A stretch of DNA of 64,000 nucleotides from contig CAKPCK010000001.1 of assembly GCA_934141555.1 (NCBI GenBank), positions 124,001 to 188,000 on the forward strand, given 5' to 3'. The notes below the pieces were generated by a model. It did no database searches. It was not told the DNA's origin and saw only the letters and a list, made by a program, of their open reading frames with translations. This document shows positions 9,195 through 18,315 of the stretch, in pieces. Each line of letters starts with the position of its first letter. Within the stretch, counting starts at the first letter, position 1. The translations under genes and the position numbers were made by a program. This DNA comes from an uncultured Clostridia bacterium (lineage in GTDB: Bacteria > Bacillota > Clostridia > TANB77 > CAG-508).

Positions 9195-9945
9195 TATTCA
9201 AAGATTTAGCTTACATGATGGACCTGGAATAAGAACAACAATATTTTTTAAAGGATGTAATTTGAAATGTCCTTGGTGTGCAAACCCAGAAAACATTGAT
9301 TTTATGCCAACACCATATATAAATGATAATACAAAAGAAGAAGGAATTTTTGGATATGAAGTTGAAGCATTAGAATTATATGAAGAAATAATAAAAGATA
9401 AAGAATTTTATAAACTAAATAATGGAGGAGTAACATTTTCAGGTGGAGAACCAATGTTACAAATGAGACAATTAGAAACATTATTACAAAAATTAAAAGA
9501 AGAAAAGATAAATATGTGTGTAGAGACTGCACTACAAGTTCCAAAAGAACTAGTAGAGATTGCTCAAAAATATATAGATGAATTTATAATAGATATAAAA
9601 ATATTAGATCCAATTAAATGTAAAGAAATATTAAATGGTAATATAGAATTATATTATGATAATCTAGAAATGTTAGCACAAAAAGACAAAATAAATATAT
9701 TTAGAATACCATTAGTAAATGAATATACTTTGGAGGAACAGAATATAGAAAAAATATTAAAATTACTTCAAAAATATAGACACAAAAAAGTAGAAATATT
9801 TAAAATACATAATTTAGCAGAAAGCAAGTATAAATCAATAGGAAAAGAAATGAGAAAATTTTCAGAAATAAAAGATGAAGATGTAGAAAAAATATATTCA
9901 AAACTAAAAAATCTAAATATGAATGTAGAAATAATAAAAATTTAG
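9175..9945 (+). CDS. Radical SAM glycyl-radical-enzyme activase
   Basis: A 256-residue radical SAM protein with RFSLHDGPGIRTTIFFKGC, the [4Fe-4S] triad Cys28-X3-Cys32-X2-Cys35 and the SAM-binding VTFSGGEP. This is the signature of activases that abstract hydrogen from the glycyl loop of a partner enzyme. The stretch after the triad lacks the extra cysteine-rich ferredoxin-like insert found in most non-PFL activases, so it carries a single cluster as in PFL activase. It starts inside the 3' end of the glycyl radical enzyme gene, which indicates coupled translation and a dedicated partner. Confidence 0.93.
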   Translation: MKVRVSNIQRFSLHDGPGIRTTIFFKGCNLKCPWCANPENIDFMPTPYINDNTKEEGIFGYEVEALELYEEIIKDKEFYKLNNGGVTFSGGEPMLQMRQLETLLQKLKEEKINMCVETALQVPKELVEIAQKYIDEFIIDIKILDPIKCKEILNGNIELYYDNLEMLAQKDKINIFRIPLVNEYTLEEQNIEKILKLLQKYRHKKVEIFKIHNLAESKYKSIGKEMRKFSEIKDEDVEKIYSKLKNLNMNVEIIKI

Positions 9946-9955
9946 GAGGTACTAG

Positions 9956-10924
9956 ATGAGCTTATATGACAAAATAGCCAAAAATCAAACATGTGTAAAT
10001 ATAGTAAGAGCAGTAAGAACAAAAAGAAAAGAAACAAATAAAAAGAAAAGAGTAAAAGGAAAATATACTTTTATAAATCGAAAAAAAAATAGTGATAAAT
10101 TATGCATTATATTAGCAGGTTACAAACAATTTTTATGGGAAGATGTATTTGGAAGAATTGGAAAATATGCTCCAAAAGATATGGATATATGTATAGTTTC
10201 ATCAGGATTATATAGTGATGAATTAGCTCAAATAGCAGAAAAAAATAGTTGGTCATATTTAAGTGTAAAGCAAAACAAAGTATCATTAGTTCAAAATATT
10301 GCTATAAATTTATTTGAAAATGCAAAAATGATTTATAAACTAGATGAAGATATATTTGTAACAAAAAATTTCTTTAATCAATTAATGATAACTTATAAAA
10401 ATGCAGAAGAAAAGTCAACATATAGAGTTGGATTTGTAGCACCATTGATGCCAATAAATGGATATGCACATGTTAGAGTATTACAGAAAACAGGATTATT
10501 AGAAAAATATGAAGAAAAATTCGGACGAGCTCAACATAATTGGGATACAACAGGAAAGGTAGTTGTAAATCCAGAAATTGCTAAATTTTTATGGGGAGAA
10601 ACAGAAGAAAAATTAAGAGACATAGATAAATTAGATGAAGAATTTTCTAATCAAGAATTTTGTTATTCAATATGTGCAATAAGATTTAGTATAGGAGCAA
10701 TATTATTTTCTAGACAATTATGGGAAGATATGGGAAGATTTGAAGTAGGAATAGGAAATAATATGGGAAGAGATGAGATACAATTATGTAATTATTTATT
10801 ATCAGATAGTAGGGCGATAATTGTTGCAGAAAATACAATTGCAGGCCATTTCTCATTTGGAAAGCAAACACCAGTTATGAAAGAATACTATAATTCACAT
10901 AGAGAAATATTTAAAGTAAAATAG
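9956..10924 (+). CDS. Putative glycosyltransferase of a poorly described family
   Basis: A 322-residue soluble protein. After a basic N-terminal tail (~45 residues), LCIILAGYKQFLWEDVF and ICIVSSGLY suggest a nucleotide-binding GT-A-like fold. The KLDEDIFV motif (Asp130-Glu131-Asp132) resembles a DxD metal site preceded by a Lys, as in many sugar transferases. C-terminal IGNNMGRDEIQLCNYL and GHFSFGKQ could contribute an acidic and a histidine ligand. I do not recognise a named family. Placement between the activase and glf, with a GGAGG site, supports a role in making the same glycan. Confidence 0.6.
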   Translation: MSLYDKIAKNQTCVNIVRAVRTKRKETNKKKRVKGKYTFINRKKNSDKLCIILAGYKQFLWEDVFGRIGKYAPKDMDICIVSSGLYSDELAQIAEKNSWSYLSVKQNKVSLVQNIAINLFENAKMIYKLDEDIFVTKNFFNQLMITYKNAEEKSTYRVGFVAPLMPINGYAHVRVLQKTGLLEKYEEKFGRAQHNWDTTGKVVVNPEIAKFLWGETEEKLRDIDKLDEEFSNQEFCYSICAIRFSIGAILFSRQLWEDMGRFEVGIGNNMGRDEIQLCNYLLSDSRAIIVAENTIAGHFSFGKQTPVMKEYYNSHREIFKVK

Positions 10925-10935
10925 GAGGAAATGTT

Positions 10936-12039
10936 ATGAAAAAATATGATTATTTAATAGTAGGTGCAGGCTTATATGGAGCAGTATTTGCATATGAAGC
11001 AAATAAGAGAGGAAAAAAATGTTTAGTAATAGATAGAAGAAATCATATAGGAGGAAATATTTATTGCGAAAATATAAATGGAATAAATGTACATAAATAT
11101 GGTGCACATATTTTTCATACAAGTGATAAAGAAATATGGAACTATGTAAATCAATTTGTAGAATTTAATAATTACGTAAATTCTCCAATAGCAAATTATA
11201 AAGGAGAAATATATAATTTACCATTTAATATGAATACATTTTCAAAATTATGGGGAATATCAACTCCAAAAGAAGCGCAAGAAAAAATAGAAGAACAAAA
11301 AGCAGAATATAATATAACAGAACCTCAAAATTTAGAAGAACAAGCAATATCACTAGTTGGAAAAGATATTTATTTGAAATTAGTAAAAGAATATACAGAA
11401 AAACAATGGGGAAGAGATTGCAAAGAATTACCAGCATTTATTATAAAAAGATTACCTGTAAGATTCACATATGATAATAATTACTTTAATGATAGATATC
11501 AAGGTATTCCAATGGGAGGATATAATATAATTATTGAAAAATTATTGGAAAATGCTAATATAGAATTAGGTGTAGACTACTTAAAAAATAAAGAAAAATA
11601 TAACGAATTAGCAGATAAAATTTTATACACAGGAATGATTGACGAATTTTATGATTACAAATTAGGAAATCTTGAATGGCGTTCTTTAAAGTTTGAAAAT
11701 GAAATATTAGAAAATGAAGATAATTATCAAGGAAATGCAGTTGTAAATTATACAAGTCATGATCAAAAATATACAAGAATAATAGAACATAAACATTTTG
11801 AATTTAATAAATGTAAAGGAACTGTTATAACAAAAGAATATCCACAAGACTGGAAAAAAGGTGATGAAGCATATTATCCAGTAAATGATGAAAAAAATAA
11901 TACTTTATTTGCAAAATATAGAGAATTAGCAAATAAAGAAGAAAAAGTAATATTTGGTGGAAGATTAGGAAATTATAAATATTATGATATGGATAAAGTA
12001 ATAAAAGCAGCATTAGAAATGGTAGAAGAAATTATGTAA
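10936..12039 (+). CDS. glf: UDP-galactopyranose mutase
   Basis: A 367-residue flavoprotein converting UDP-galactopyranose to UDP-galactofuranose in the cytoplasm. The FAD motif IVGAGLYGAVFA is at residues 8-19, followed by VIDRRNHIGGNIY and the substrate-site segment YGAHIFHTS. Length and the conserved TRIIEHKHF segment match bacterial Glf. An AGGAGG site sits before the ATG. galE follows after 43 bases, supplying UDP-galactose, and a GlfT2-like transferase lies upstream, so the operon very likely builds a galactofuranose-containing glycan. Confidence 0.97.
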   Translation: MKKYDYLIVGAGLYGAVFAYEANKRGKKCLVIDRRNHIGGNIYCENINGINVHKYGAHIFHTSDKEIWNYVNQFVEFNNYVNSPIANYKGEIYNLPFNMNTFSKLWGISTPKEAQEKIEEQKAEYNITEPQNLEEQAISLVGKDIYLKLVKEYTEKQWGRDCKELPAFIIKRLPVRFTYDNNYFNDRYQGIPMGGYNIIIEKLLENANIELGVDYLKNKEKYNELADKILYTGMIDEFYDYKLGNLEWRSLKFENEILENEDNYQGNAVVNYTSHDQKYTRIIEHKHFEFNKCKGTVITKEYPQDWKKGDEAYYPVNDEKNNTLFAKYRELANKEEKVIFGGRLGNYKYYDMDKVIKAALEMVEEIM

Positions 12040-12082
12040 GACATAAAACGTTGAGATATTAAATAAGAAAGGACTTGATGAT

Positions 12083-13090
12083 ATGTCAATATTAGTAACA
12101 GGTGGAGCTGGTTTTATAGGAAGCCACACAGTAGTTGAATTATTAAATTCAGGAAGAGAAGTTGTTATAATAGATAATTTTTCAAATAGTAAACCAGAAG
12201 TATTGGAAAACATAAAAAAAATAACAGGAAAAGATTTTAAATTTTATGAGATAGATTATTTAAATAAAAATAAATTAGAAAAAGTTTTTGAAGAAAATAA
12301 TATAGAAGCAGTTTTAAATTTTGCTGGTTATAAATCTGTTGGAGAATCAGTGAAAAAGCCATTAGAATATTATGAAAATAATATATCTGGTGCTCTAATT
12401 TTACTAAAAACCATGAAAAAATATAATGTAAAAAAATTTATATTCAGTTCATCAGCAACAGTATATGGAGAACCAGAAAAAATACCACTAACAGAAGACT
12501 GTAAAATAGGTGGAACAACAAATCCTTATGGAACAACCAAATTATTTATTGAACAAATATTACAAGATTTATATAAATCAGATAATACTTGGGATATAGC
12601 GATATTAAGATATTTTAATCCAGTAGGAGCACATGAAAGTGGATTAATAGGTGAAGAACCACAAGGAATTCCAAATAATTTAATGCCATATATAGTAAGA
12701 GTTGCTTCTGGAGAATTAGAACAACTATCTGTATTTGGAGATGATTATAATACACCAGATGGAACAGGAGTAAGAGATTATATACATGTAGTAGATTTAG
12801 CAAAAGGACATATAAAAGCATTAGAAAAGCTAGAAAAAGAAAATACTGGTATATATATTTACAATTTGGGAACTGGTGTTGGATATAGTGTTTTAGATAT
12901 GGTAAAAGCATTTGAAGAATCAACAGGAAAAAAAGTAAATTACAAAATTGTAGAAAGAAGAGCTGGTGATATAGCAACATGTTATTCAGATCCAACAAAA
13001 GCTAAAAAAGAGCTAAATTGGGAAGCAACAAAAACACTAAAAGATATGTGTAAAGACTCTTGGAAATACATTCAAAATAGAAAAAAATAG
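12083..13090 (+). CDS. galE: UDP-glucose 4-epimerase
   Basis: A 335-residue short-chain dehydrogenase-fold enzyme that interconverts UDP-glucose and UDP-galactose using bound NAD. The Rossmann motif GGAGFIGSH is at residues 7-15, with a catalytic SSATVYGEP serine region and the PYGTTK Tyr-X3-Lys pair near residues 150-155. Length is typical of GalE. It follows glf closely and would feed it with UDP-galactose. AAGGACTTG-type ribosome site upstream. No clear terminator follows; the A+T-rich gap runs into mreB. Confidence 0.95.
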   Translation: MSILVTGGAGFIGSHTVVELLNSGREVVIIDNFSNSKPEVLENIKKITGKDFKFYEIDYLNKNKLEKVFEENNIEAVLNFAGYKSVGESVKKPLEYYENNISGALILLKTMKKYNVKKFIFSSSATVYGEPEKIPLTEDCKIGGTTNPYGTTKLFIEQILQDLYKSDNTWDIAILRYFNPVGAHESGLIGEEPQGIPNNLMPYIVRVASGELEQLSVFGDDYNTPDGTGVRDYIHVVDLAKGHIKALEKLEKENTGIYIYNLGTGVGYSVLDMVKAFEESTGKKVNYKIVERRAGDIATCYSDPTKAKKELNWEATKTLKDMCKDSWKYIQNRKK

Positions 13091-13236
13091 AAAAATAAAA
13101 GTTAGATATTTTGTAATAATAAATTTTTAAATAATGAATATAATTTGGAAAAATGTACATAAAATAATAGGGAATATAAAACGTACAAAAATACAAAAGT
13201 TAGAAAATTGAATTATTGGAAGGAAATTGATTATTT

Positions 13237-14232
13237 ATGTTTGGATTTGGGCAAGATATAGGAATAGATTTAGGAACAGCAACAATAATTGCATATGTAA
13301 AAGGAAAAGGTGTTGTTTTAAGAGAACCATCAGTAGTTGCTGTTGATAGTAATACAAAAGAAGTTTTGGCGGTTGGACAAGAAGCAAGAAGAATGTTAGG
13401 AAGAACACCAGGAAATATAGTAGCAACTAGACCATTAAGAGAGGGAGTAATATCAGATTATACAGTAACTGAAAAAATGTTAAAATATTTTATAAATAAA
13501 GTAAAAGGAAAAACAATATTTTCACCAAGAACAATGATTTGTATACCATCAAGAGTTACAGAAGTAGAGAAAAAAGCTGTTATAGATGCTGCAATGCAAG
13601 CTGGAGCAAGAAAAGTATTCTTAATAGAAGAACCAATTGCTGCAGCAATTGGAGCAGGGTTAGATATTGCAAAACCTTGTGGAAATATGATTGTAGATAT
13701 TGGTGGAGGAACAACTGATATAGCAGTAATCTCTCTTGGAGGATCTGTAGAAAGTACTTCTTTGAAAGTTGCAGGAGACAAATTTGATGAATCAATTGTA
13801 AAATATATAAAGAAAAAACATAATGTAATGATTGGAGAAAGAACAGCAGAAGATTTAAAAATAAACATTGGATGTGTATATCCTAAAATTCAAGATTCAC
13901 AGATGGAAATAAGAGGAAGAGATTTAACAACAGGATTACCAAAAAATATTATTGTACATTCAAGTGAAATGTTAGAAGCATTAATAGAACCAGCAATGCA
14001 AATTGTAGAAGCAGTTCATTCAGTTTTAGAAAAAACTCCACCAGAACTATCAGCAGATATAAGTGATAGAGGAATTTATATGACAGGTGGAGGATGTCTA
14101 ATTGATGGATTAGATAGATTATTACAAGAAAAAACAGGAATAAATGTTATGATAGCTGATGATGCAGTATCATGTGTAGCTTTAGGAACAGGAAAAGCAT
14201 TAGATAATTTAGATAATTTGGAAAGAAAATAG
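13237..14232 (+). CDS. mreB: Rod-shape actin homologue MreB/Mbl
   Basis: A 331-residue actin-fold ATPase that organises lateral cell-wall synthesis beneath the membrane. The phosphate-1 motif GIDLGTATI is near residue 10, IVDIGGGTTDIAVIS (phosphate 2) near 155 and the adenosine motif MTGGGCLIDGL near 285. The N-terminal FGFGQDIG matches the membrane-binding start of Gram-positive MreB/Mbl. No mreC or mreD follows, so it may be the Mbl or a stand-alone paralogue. It follows galE with a 146-base gap and ends at a strong hairpin. Confidence 0.93.
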   Translation: MFGFGQDIGIDLGTATIIAYVKGKGVVLREPSVVAVDSNTKEVLAVGQEARRMLGRTPGNIVATRPLREGVISDYTVTEKMLKYFINKVKGKTIFSPRTMICIPSRVTEVEKKAVIDAAMQAGARKVFLIEEPIAAAIGAGLDIAKPCGNMIVDIGGGTTDIAVISLGGSVESTSLKVAGDKFDESIVKYIKKKHNVMIGERTAEDLKINIGCVYPKIQDSQMEIRGRDLTTGLPKNIIVHSSEMLEALIEPAMQIVEAVHSVLEKTPPELSADISDRGIYMTGGGCLIDGLDRLLQEKTGINVMIADDAVSCVALGTGKALDNLDNLERK

Positions 14233-14262
14233 AAAAAGAGGCTTATAAAGTCTCTTTTTTGT
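14233..14262 (+). terminator. Rho-independent terminator after mreB
   Basis: The stem AAAAAGAGGCTT pairs with AAGTCTCTTTTT (one G-U), with a three-base loop and a T tract. It starts right after the mreB stop. Confidence 0.85.
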
Positions 14263-14266
14263 AGAT

Positions 14267-14309
14267 AAAAAAATATAAGATAAAATTAAAGTATTTTATC
14301 TTATATTTT
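14267..14309 (-). terminator. Terminator of rpsT (minus strand)
   Basis: A 17-base A+T stem (AAAATATAAGATAAAAT and its complement) with a six-base loop. On the minus strand it is followed by a T run, just past the rpsT stop. Confidence 0.8.
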
Positions 14310-14311
14310 AA

Positions 14312-14575
14312 CTATGCCATAGCATTTAATTTTTTTGACATACTAGATTTTTTTCTAGCAGCTGTGTTTTTTACGATAACACCTTTTGTACAAGCTTGAT
14401 CAACTTTCTTTGTAGCTTCAGACATTAAAGTTGTAGCTTCTGCTTTATTTCCAGCAGCAACTGCTTGCTCAAATTTCTTAACAGCTGATTTATATGCACT
14501 CTTAATCATATTATTTGTTAATGTTTTCTTTTCAATAATCTTAACTCTCTTTTTTGCTGATTTAATATTTGGCAT
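14312..14575 (-). CDS. rpsT: 30S ribosomal protein S20
   Basis: An 87-residue basic, Ala/Lys-rich helical protein beginning MPNIKSAKKRVKI and containing TKGVIVKNTAARKKSSM, the classic S20 signature. It binds 16S rRNA in the small subunit. It is a single gene on the minus strand between two plus-strand genes, with a strong AGGAGGTG site upstream of the ATG, its own promoter (14619-14647) and its own terminator. Confidence 0.97.
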   Translation of the reverse strand: MPNIKSAKKRVKIIEKKTLTNNMIKSAYKSAVKKFEQAVAAGNKAEATTLMSEATKKVDQACTKGVIVKNTAARKKSSMSKKLNAMA

Positions 14576-14618
14576 TTAAAATGCACCTCCTCTTAGTAAA
14601 ATAACTATAACGCATACA

Positions 14619-14647
14619 ATTATAACATACAAAATTTATTTTGACAA
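14619..14647 (-). promoter_or_regulatory. Sigma-A promoter of rpsT
   Basis: On the minus strand, TTGTCA and TATAAT are spaced by 17 bases, followed by a leader of about 35 bases to the rpsT start. Confidence 0.8.
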
Positions 14648-14675
14648 TACCAAAAAAGGATTTTTTTGAAAATTG

Positions 14676-14704
14676 TTGCACTTTATACAAGAATATGATA
14701 TATT
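14676..14704 (+). promoter_or_regulatory. Sigma-A promoter of the rpiB-tagO-hslO-ppaC run
   Basis: TTGCAC and TATATT are separated by 17 bases, about 57 bases upstream of the rpiB start. Confidence 0.65.
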
Positions 14705-14760
14705 AGTAAAGAATTTATCAAATCATAAAATTACTATTAAATAAGGAAAGGTGAGTGTTT

Positions 14761-15207
14761 ATGATAGCAATTGGGAGTGACCATGGAGGTTATAAATTAA
14801 AAGAAGAAATAAAAAAATATTTAGAAGAAAAAGAAATAGAATATGAAGATTGTGGAACATTTTCTGAAGATAGAGCAGATTATCCAGAAATAGCTAAAAC
14901 AGTAGCATTAGAGATTCAAAATAAACAATGTGATAAAGGAATATTAATATGTCGTTCAGGAATAGGGATGAGTATTGTTGCAAACAAATTTAAAGGAATA
15001 AGATGTGCAAAATGTGATAATGAAGAAGAAGCAAAATATTCAAAAATGCATAATGATAGTAATGTATTAGCATTAGGTGCAGATTATATAGAAAAAGATG
15101 AAGCAATAAGAATAGTAAGAATGTGGTTAGCAACAGAATTTGAAGGTGGAAGACATCAAGAAAGAATACAAATGATAGATGAAATTGAAAACGAAAATAT
15201 GAAATAA
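14761..15207 (+). CDS. rpiB: Ribose-5-phosphate isomerase B
   Basis: A 148-residue isomerase of the RpiB/LacAB fold that interconverts ribose-5-phosphate and ribulose-5-phosphate in the pentose phosphate pathway. MIAIGSDHGGYKLKE is the phosphate-binding start, and the catalytic cysteine loop reads ILICRSGIGMSIVANK. I choose ATG 14761 with the site AAAGGTGAG six bases upstream over a GTG at 14755 that lies too close to it. It is the first gene of a run continuing into tagO 15 bases later. RpiB and the second, divergent homologue at 24781 differ in length and active-site loop. Confidence 0.93.
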   Translation: MIAIGSDHGGYKLKEEIKKYLEEKEIEYEDCGTFSEDRADYPEIAKTVALEIQNKQCDKGILICRSGIGMSIVANKFKGIRCAKCDNEEEAKYSKMHNDSNVLALGADYIEKDEAIRIVRMWLATEFEGGRHQERIQMIDEIENENMK

Positions 15208-15222
15208 TGGAGGAATACATAA

Positions 15223-16338
15223 ATGTGGGGAAATATAGCAATTGCTTTTATATTAGCATTTATAGTATCATTTGTAGCAACACCATATACAATAAGAATA
15301 GCTAATAAAATAGGGGCAGTAGATATACCAAAAGACCAAAGAAGAATGCATACAAAAGCAATGCCAAAATTTGGGGGGCCAGCAGTAATTTTAGGTGTCT
15401 TAGTATCAATGATATATTTAATTGCAGTAATGTCAATTGAAGGAAGTTTAGATTTATTTTCAACACAACAATATGGAAAAAAATTATTAGGAGTATTGTT
15501 AGGTGTTATTGTAATTGCAATAACAGGAACGTTAGATGATATAAAAACATTAAAACCATGGCAAGAATTGTTAGGGCAGACAATAGCTGCAATAATAGTA
15601 GTAGCATTTGGAATCAAAATAGAACATTTAGACATTCCATTTTTATATAAAATAGGGTTTAATGAATCATTTTCAACAATAATAACAGTGTTATGGATTG
15701 TAGGAGTAACAAATGCTATAAATTTAATAGATGGATTAGATGGATTATCATCTGGAATATCATTAATATCATGTATATCATTATTAATAATATTTGTATT
15801 AAATGAATCTCCAATGATTGCAACAGTGATAGTAACAGCAATGTCAGGAGCGTTAGTAGGATTTTTACCATATAATTTTTCACCTGCAAAAACATTTATT
15901 GGAGATACTGGATCAAATTTTCTTGGATTTATGTTGGCAATAGTATCAATATTAGGAGTGGCAAAAACATATACATTAGCAGTAATTGTATTACCAGTAA
16001 TTGTATTAGGATTACCAATATTTGATGTATTATTTGCAATAGTAAGAAGAATTGTAAAAGGAAAATCAATAAAAGCTGTATTTAAGCCAGACAAAGGACA
16101 TTTACACCATAGATTAGTAGAAAAAGGGTTTACACCAAAACAAGCAGTACTAATATTATATGGTTTAAGTGCATCACTTGGAATGTTTGCAATAATTTTA
16201 TTTGACAGTGGAATATGGAAAGCATTATCATTTTTACTACTAATAATAGCAGCAGTAGCTATGGGATATAGAAACTTTATTCAAGAACGAGAAGCAAGAC
16301 CTAAAATTGATGGAAAAATAGAAAAAAATGATAATTAA
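15223..16338 (+). CDS. tagO: Undecaprenyl-phosphate GlcNAc-1-phosphate transferase (TagO/WecA)
   Basis: A 371-residue polytopic enzyme that moves a HexNAc-1-phosphate from its UDP donor to undecaprenyl phosphate, starting teichoic acids or other wall polysaccharides. Motifs include the aspartates TGTLDDIKTLKPW, NLIDGLDGLSSG and the cytoplasmic HLHHRLVEKG histidines, all typical of the MraY/WecA family, with about ten membrane helices. It lies 15 bases after rpiB. It is the only initiating transferase seen and could prime the glycans made by both clusters here, which is inference. Confidence 0.93.
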   Translation: MWGNIAIAFILAFIVSFVATPYTIRIANKIGAVDIPKDQRRMHTKAMPKFGGPAVILGVLVSMIYLIAVMSIEGSLDLFSTQQYGKKLLGVLLGVIVIAITGTLDDIKTLKPWQELLGQTIAAIIVVAFGIKIEHLDIPFLYKIGFNESFSTIITVLWIVGVTNAINLIDGLDGLSSGISLISCISLLIIFVLNESPMIATVIVTAMSGALVGFLPYNFSPAKTFIGDTGSNFLGFMLAIVSILGVAKTYTLAVIVLPVIVLGLPIFDVLFAIVRRIVKGKSIKAVFKPDKGHLHHRLVEKGFTPKQAVLILYGLSASLGMFAIILFDSGIWKALSFLLLIIAAVAMGYRNFIQEREARPKIDGKIEKNDN

Positions 16339-16389
16339 AATAATTATTTCAACATAGTAAAAAACAGTAAGAAAGGAATGATAACAAAA

Positions 16390-17277
16390 ATGAAAGACCA
16401 AATAATAAAATTTTTAGCATATAATGGAAAAATATCAGTAGTATGTTGTTCAACAACAAATTTAGTTGAAAAAGCAAGAATCTTACATGATTTGAGTCCA
16501 CTATCAACAGCAGCTATGGGAAGAATATTAACAATAACATCATTAATTGGGTCTGAAATGAAAAATGAAACAGATAAATTAACAATACAAATAAAAGGAA
16601 ATGGACCAATAGGTAAAATAGTTGCAGTATCTGACAATAAGCCTCATGTAAAAGCATGTATAACAAATCCACATGCTGATTTACCATTAAATGAATTTGG
16701 AAAATTAGATGTAGGTGGAGGAATTGGAAACGAAGGATTTATAAATGTAATAAAAGATATAGGATTAAAAGAACCATATATAGGAATAAGTCCATTAATT
16801 TCAGGAGAAATAGCAGAAGATTTTGCAAATTATTTTGAAACATCTGAACAAAAACAAACAGCAGTAGCATTAGGAGTATTAGTAGACAAAAATGGAGTTC
16901 GTTCAAGCGGAGGATATATAATTTCACCAATGCCTGACGCAACAGATGAAGAAATAACAAAAATAGAAAAATCTATATTTGAAGCTGGTGCAATGTCAAA
17001 AATGTTAGATCAAAACTTAACACTAAAAGAAATAGCGCAAAAAATAACAGGTGATAAAAATGTTAAAATAATAGATAGTTCAATAGAACCAGAATATGAA
17101 TGTGGATGTAGTAAAGAAAAATTTGCAGGAAGTTTAGCAACATTAGGAGAAAAACAATTAAAAGAAATAATTGAAGAAGACGGAAAAGCAGAAATAAAAT
17201 GTCAATTTTGTAATAAAATATATCAATTTAATAAAGAAGAATTAGAGCAAATTTTAAAAGAAGCAAAAAGTAAATAA
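16390..17277 (+). CDS. hslO: Redox-regulated chaperone Hsp33
   Basis: A 295-residue cytoplasmic holdase activated by oxidative unfolding. The C-terminal zinc switch is present as Cys238-X-Cys240 and Cys271-X2-Cys274. The core contains LTIQIKGNGPIGKIVAVSD and the Gly-rich VGGGIGNEGF stretch, both conserved. I start at ATG 16390 (MKDQIIKFL), as in other Hsp33 proteins; the in-frame ATG at 16378 directly abuts the AAAGGA site. It sits between tagO and ppaC in one run. Confidence 0.95.
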   Translation: MKDQIIKFLAYNGKISVVCCSTTNLVEKARILHDLSPLSTAAMGRILTITSLIGSEMKNETDKLTIQIKGNGPIGKIVAVSDNKPHVKACITNPHADLPLNEFGKLDVGGGIGNEGFINVIKDIGLKEPYIGISPLISGEIAEDFANYFETSEQKQTAVALGVLVDKNGVRSSGGYIISPMPDATDEEITKIEKSIFEAGAMSKMLDQNLTLKEIAQKITGDKNVKIIDSSIEPEYECGCSKEKFAGSLATLGEKQLKEIIEEDGKAEIKCQFCNKIYQFNKEELEQILKEAKSK

Positions 17278-17314
17278 AATATAATATAATAATAATCAGA
17301 AAGGAAGAAGAAAA

Positions 17315-18232
17315 ATGGAAAAAATATTAGTATTTGGACATAAAAACCCAGACACAGATGCAATATGTTCAAGTTTAGTAATGGCAGATTTACAAACAAA
17401 AATTAGAGGGGAAAAAGTTACTTCATGTAGATTAGGAAATTTAAACGAAGAAACAAAATATGTATTAAACTATTTTAAAGTAGAAGAACCAGAATTATTA
17501 GAAAAAGTAGATGAAGGACAAAAAGTAATATTAGTAGATCATAATGAATTTACACAATCAGTAGAAGGAATAGAAAACGCAAAAATAGAAGCAGTTGTAG
17601 ATCATCACAGAATAAATAATTTTAAAACTGCAGAACCATTATTCTATTATGCACAACCAGTAGGATGTACATCAACAATATTATTTGAATTATATCATAC
17701 AAATAATATTAAAATAGAACCTAAAATTGCAGGTTTAATGTTAAGTGCAATAATATCTGACACATTATTATTAAAATCACCAACTACAACAGATAAAGAT
17801 AAAAAGGCTGTTGAAGAACTTGTAAATATAGCAGGAGTAGACTTAAGCAAATATGGTTTAGATATGTTAAAAGCAGGAACAAATCTTGATAAATATACAG
17901 AAAAAGAATTAATAAATTTAGATGCTAAAACAATGGAAAAAGAAGAAACAAAATATATAATTGCACAAGTAAATACAGTTAGCATTCCAGATGTATTAAA
18001 AAGGAAAGAAAAAATTGAAGCTGAAATGAATAAAGAAATAGAAGAAAAAGGACTATGTTTATTTGTATTTGTCATTACAGATATAGTAAACAGTAATTCA
18101 ACAGCAATTGTATTAGGAAATAGAACAGATGCTATTTCAAAGACTTATGAAATAAAAGATAATCTAGCAGAAATGCCAGGTGTTGTTTCAAGAAAAAAAC
18201 AAGTATTACCTTTAATTGAAAAAAATATGTAA
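17315..18232 (+). CDS. ppaC: Manganese-dependent inorganic pyrophosphatase (family II)
   Basis: A 305-residue DHH/DHHA2 enzyme that hydrolyses pyrophosphate in the cytoplasm. Metal-binding motifs are HKNPDTDA (residues 9-16), LVDHNE and VVDHHR, and the C-terminal substrate motif is SRKKQ. Length matches standalone family II enzymes, with no CBS regulatory domains. It removes pyrophosphate produced by nucleotide-sugar and polymer synthesis. AAAGGAAG ribosome site. The run ends at a hairpin 28 bases downstream. Confidence 0.96.
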   Translation: MEKILVFGHKNPDTDAICSSLVMADLQTKIRGEKVTSCRLGNLNEETKYVLNYFKVEEPELLEKVDEGQKVILVDHNEFTQSVEGIENAKIEAVVDHHRINNFKTAEPLFYYAQPVGCTSTILFELYHTNNIKIEPKIAGLMLSAIISDTLLLKSPTTTDKDKKAVEELVNIAGVDLSKYGLDMLKAGTNLDKYTEKELINLDAKTMEKEETKYIIAQVNTVSIPDVLKRKEKIEAEMNKEIEEKGLCLFVFVITDIVNSNSTAIVLGNRTDAISKTYEIKDNLAEMPGVVSRKKQVLPLIEKNM

Positions 18233-18259
18233 AAATTTTTAGAAAAGTGAAACAAAATG

Positions 18260-18307
18260 GACACATAAATTGTCTAATATAATGGAGACAATAATGTGTC
18301 TTTTCTA
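18260..18307 (+). terminator. Probable terminator after ppaC
   Basis: Two paired blocks, GACACAT/ATGTGTC and ATTGTCT/AGACAAT, form an interrupted stem followed by TTTTCTAT. Confidence 0.7.
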
Positions 18308-18315
18308 TGTTAAAA

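Noticed and set aside
15156..16094. A 312-codon minus-strand frame opposite tagO
   Set aside because: It is the low-complexity complement of a clear membrane transferase; the plus-strand motifs and operon spacing decide.
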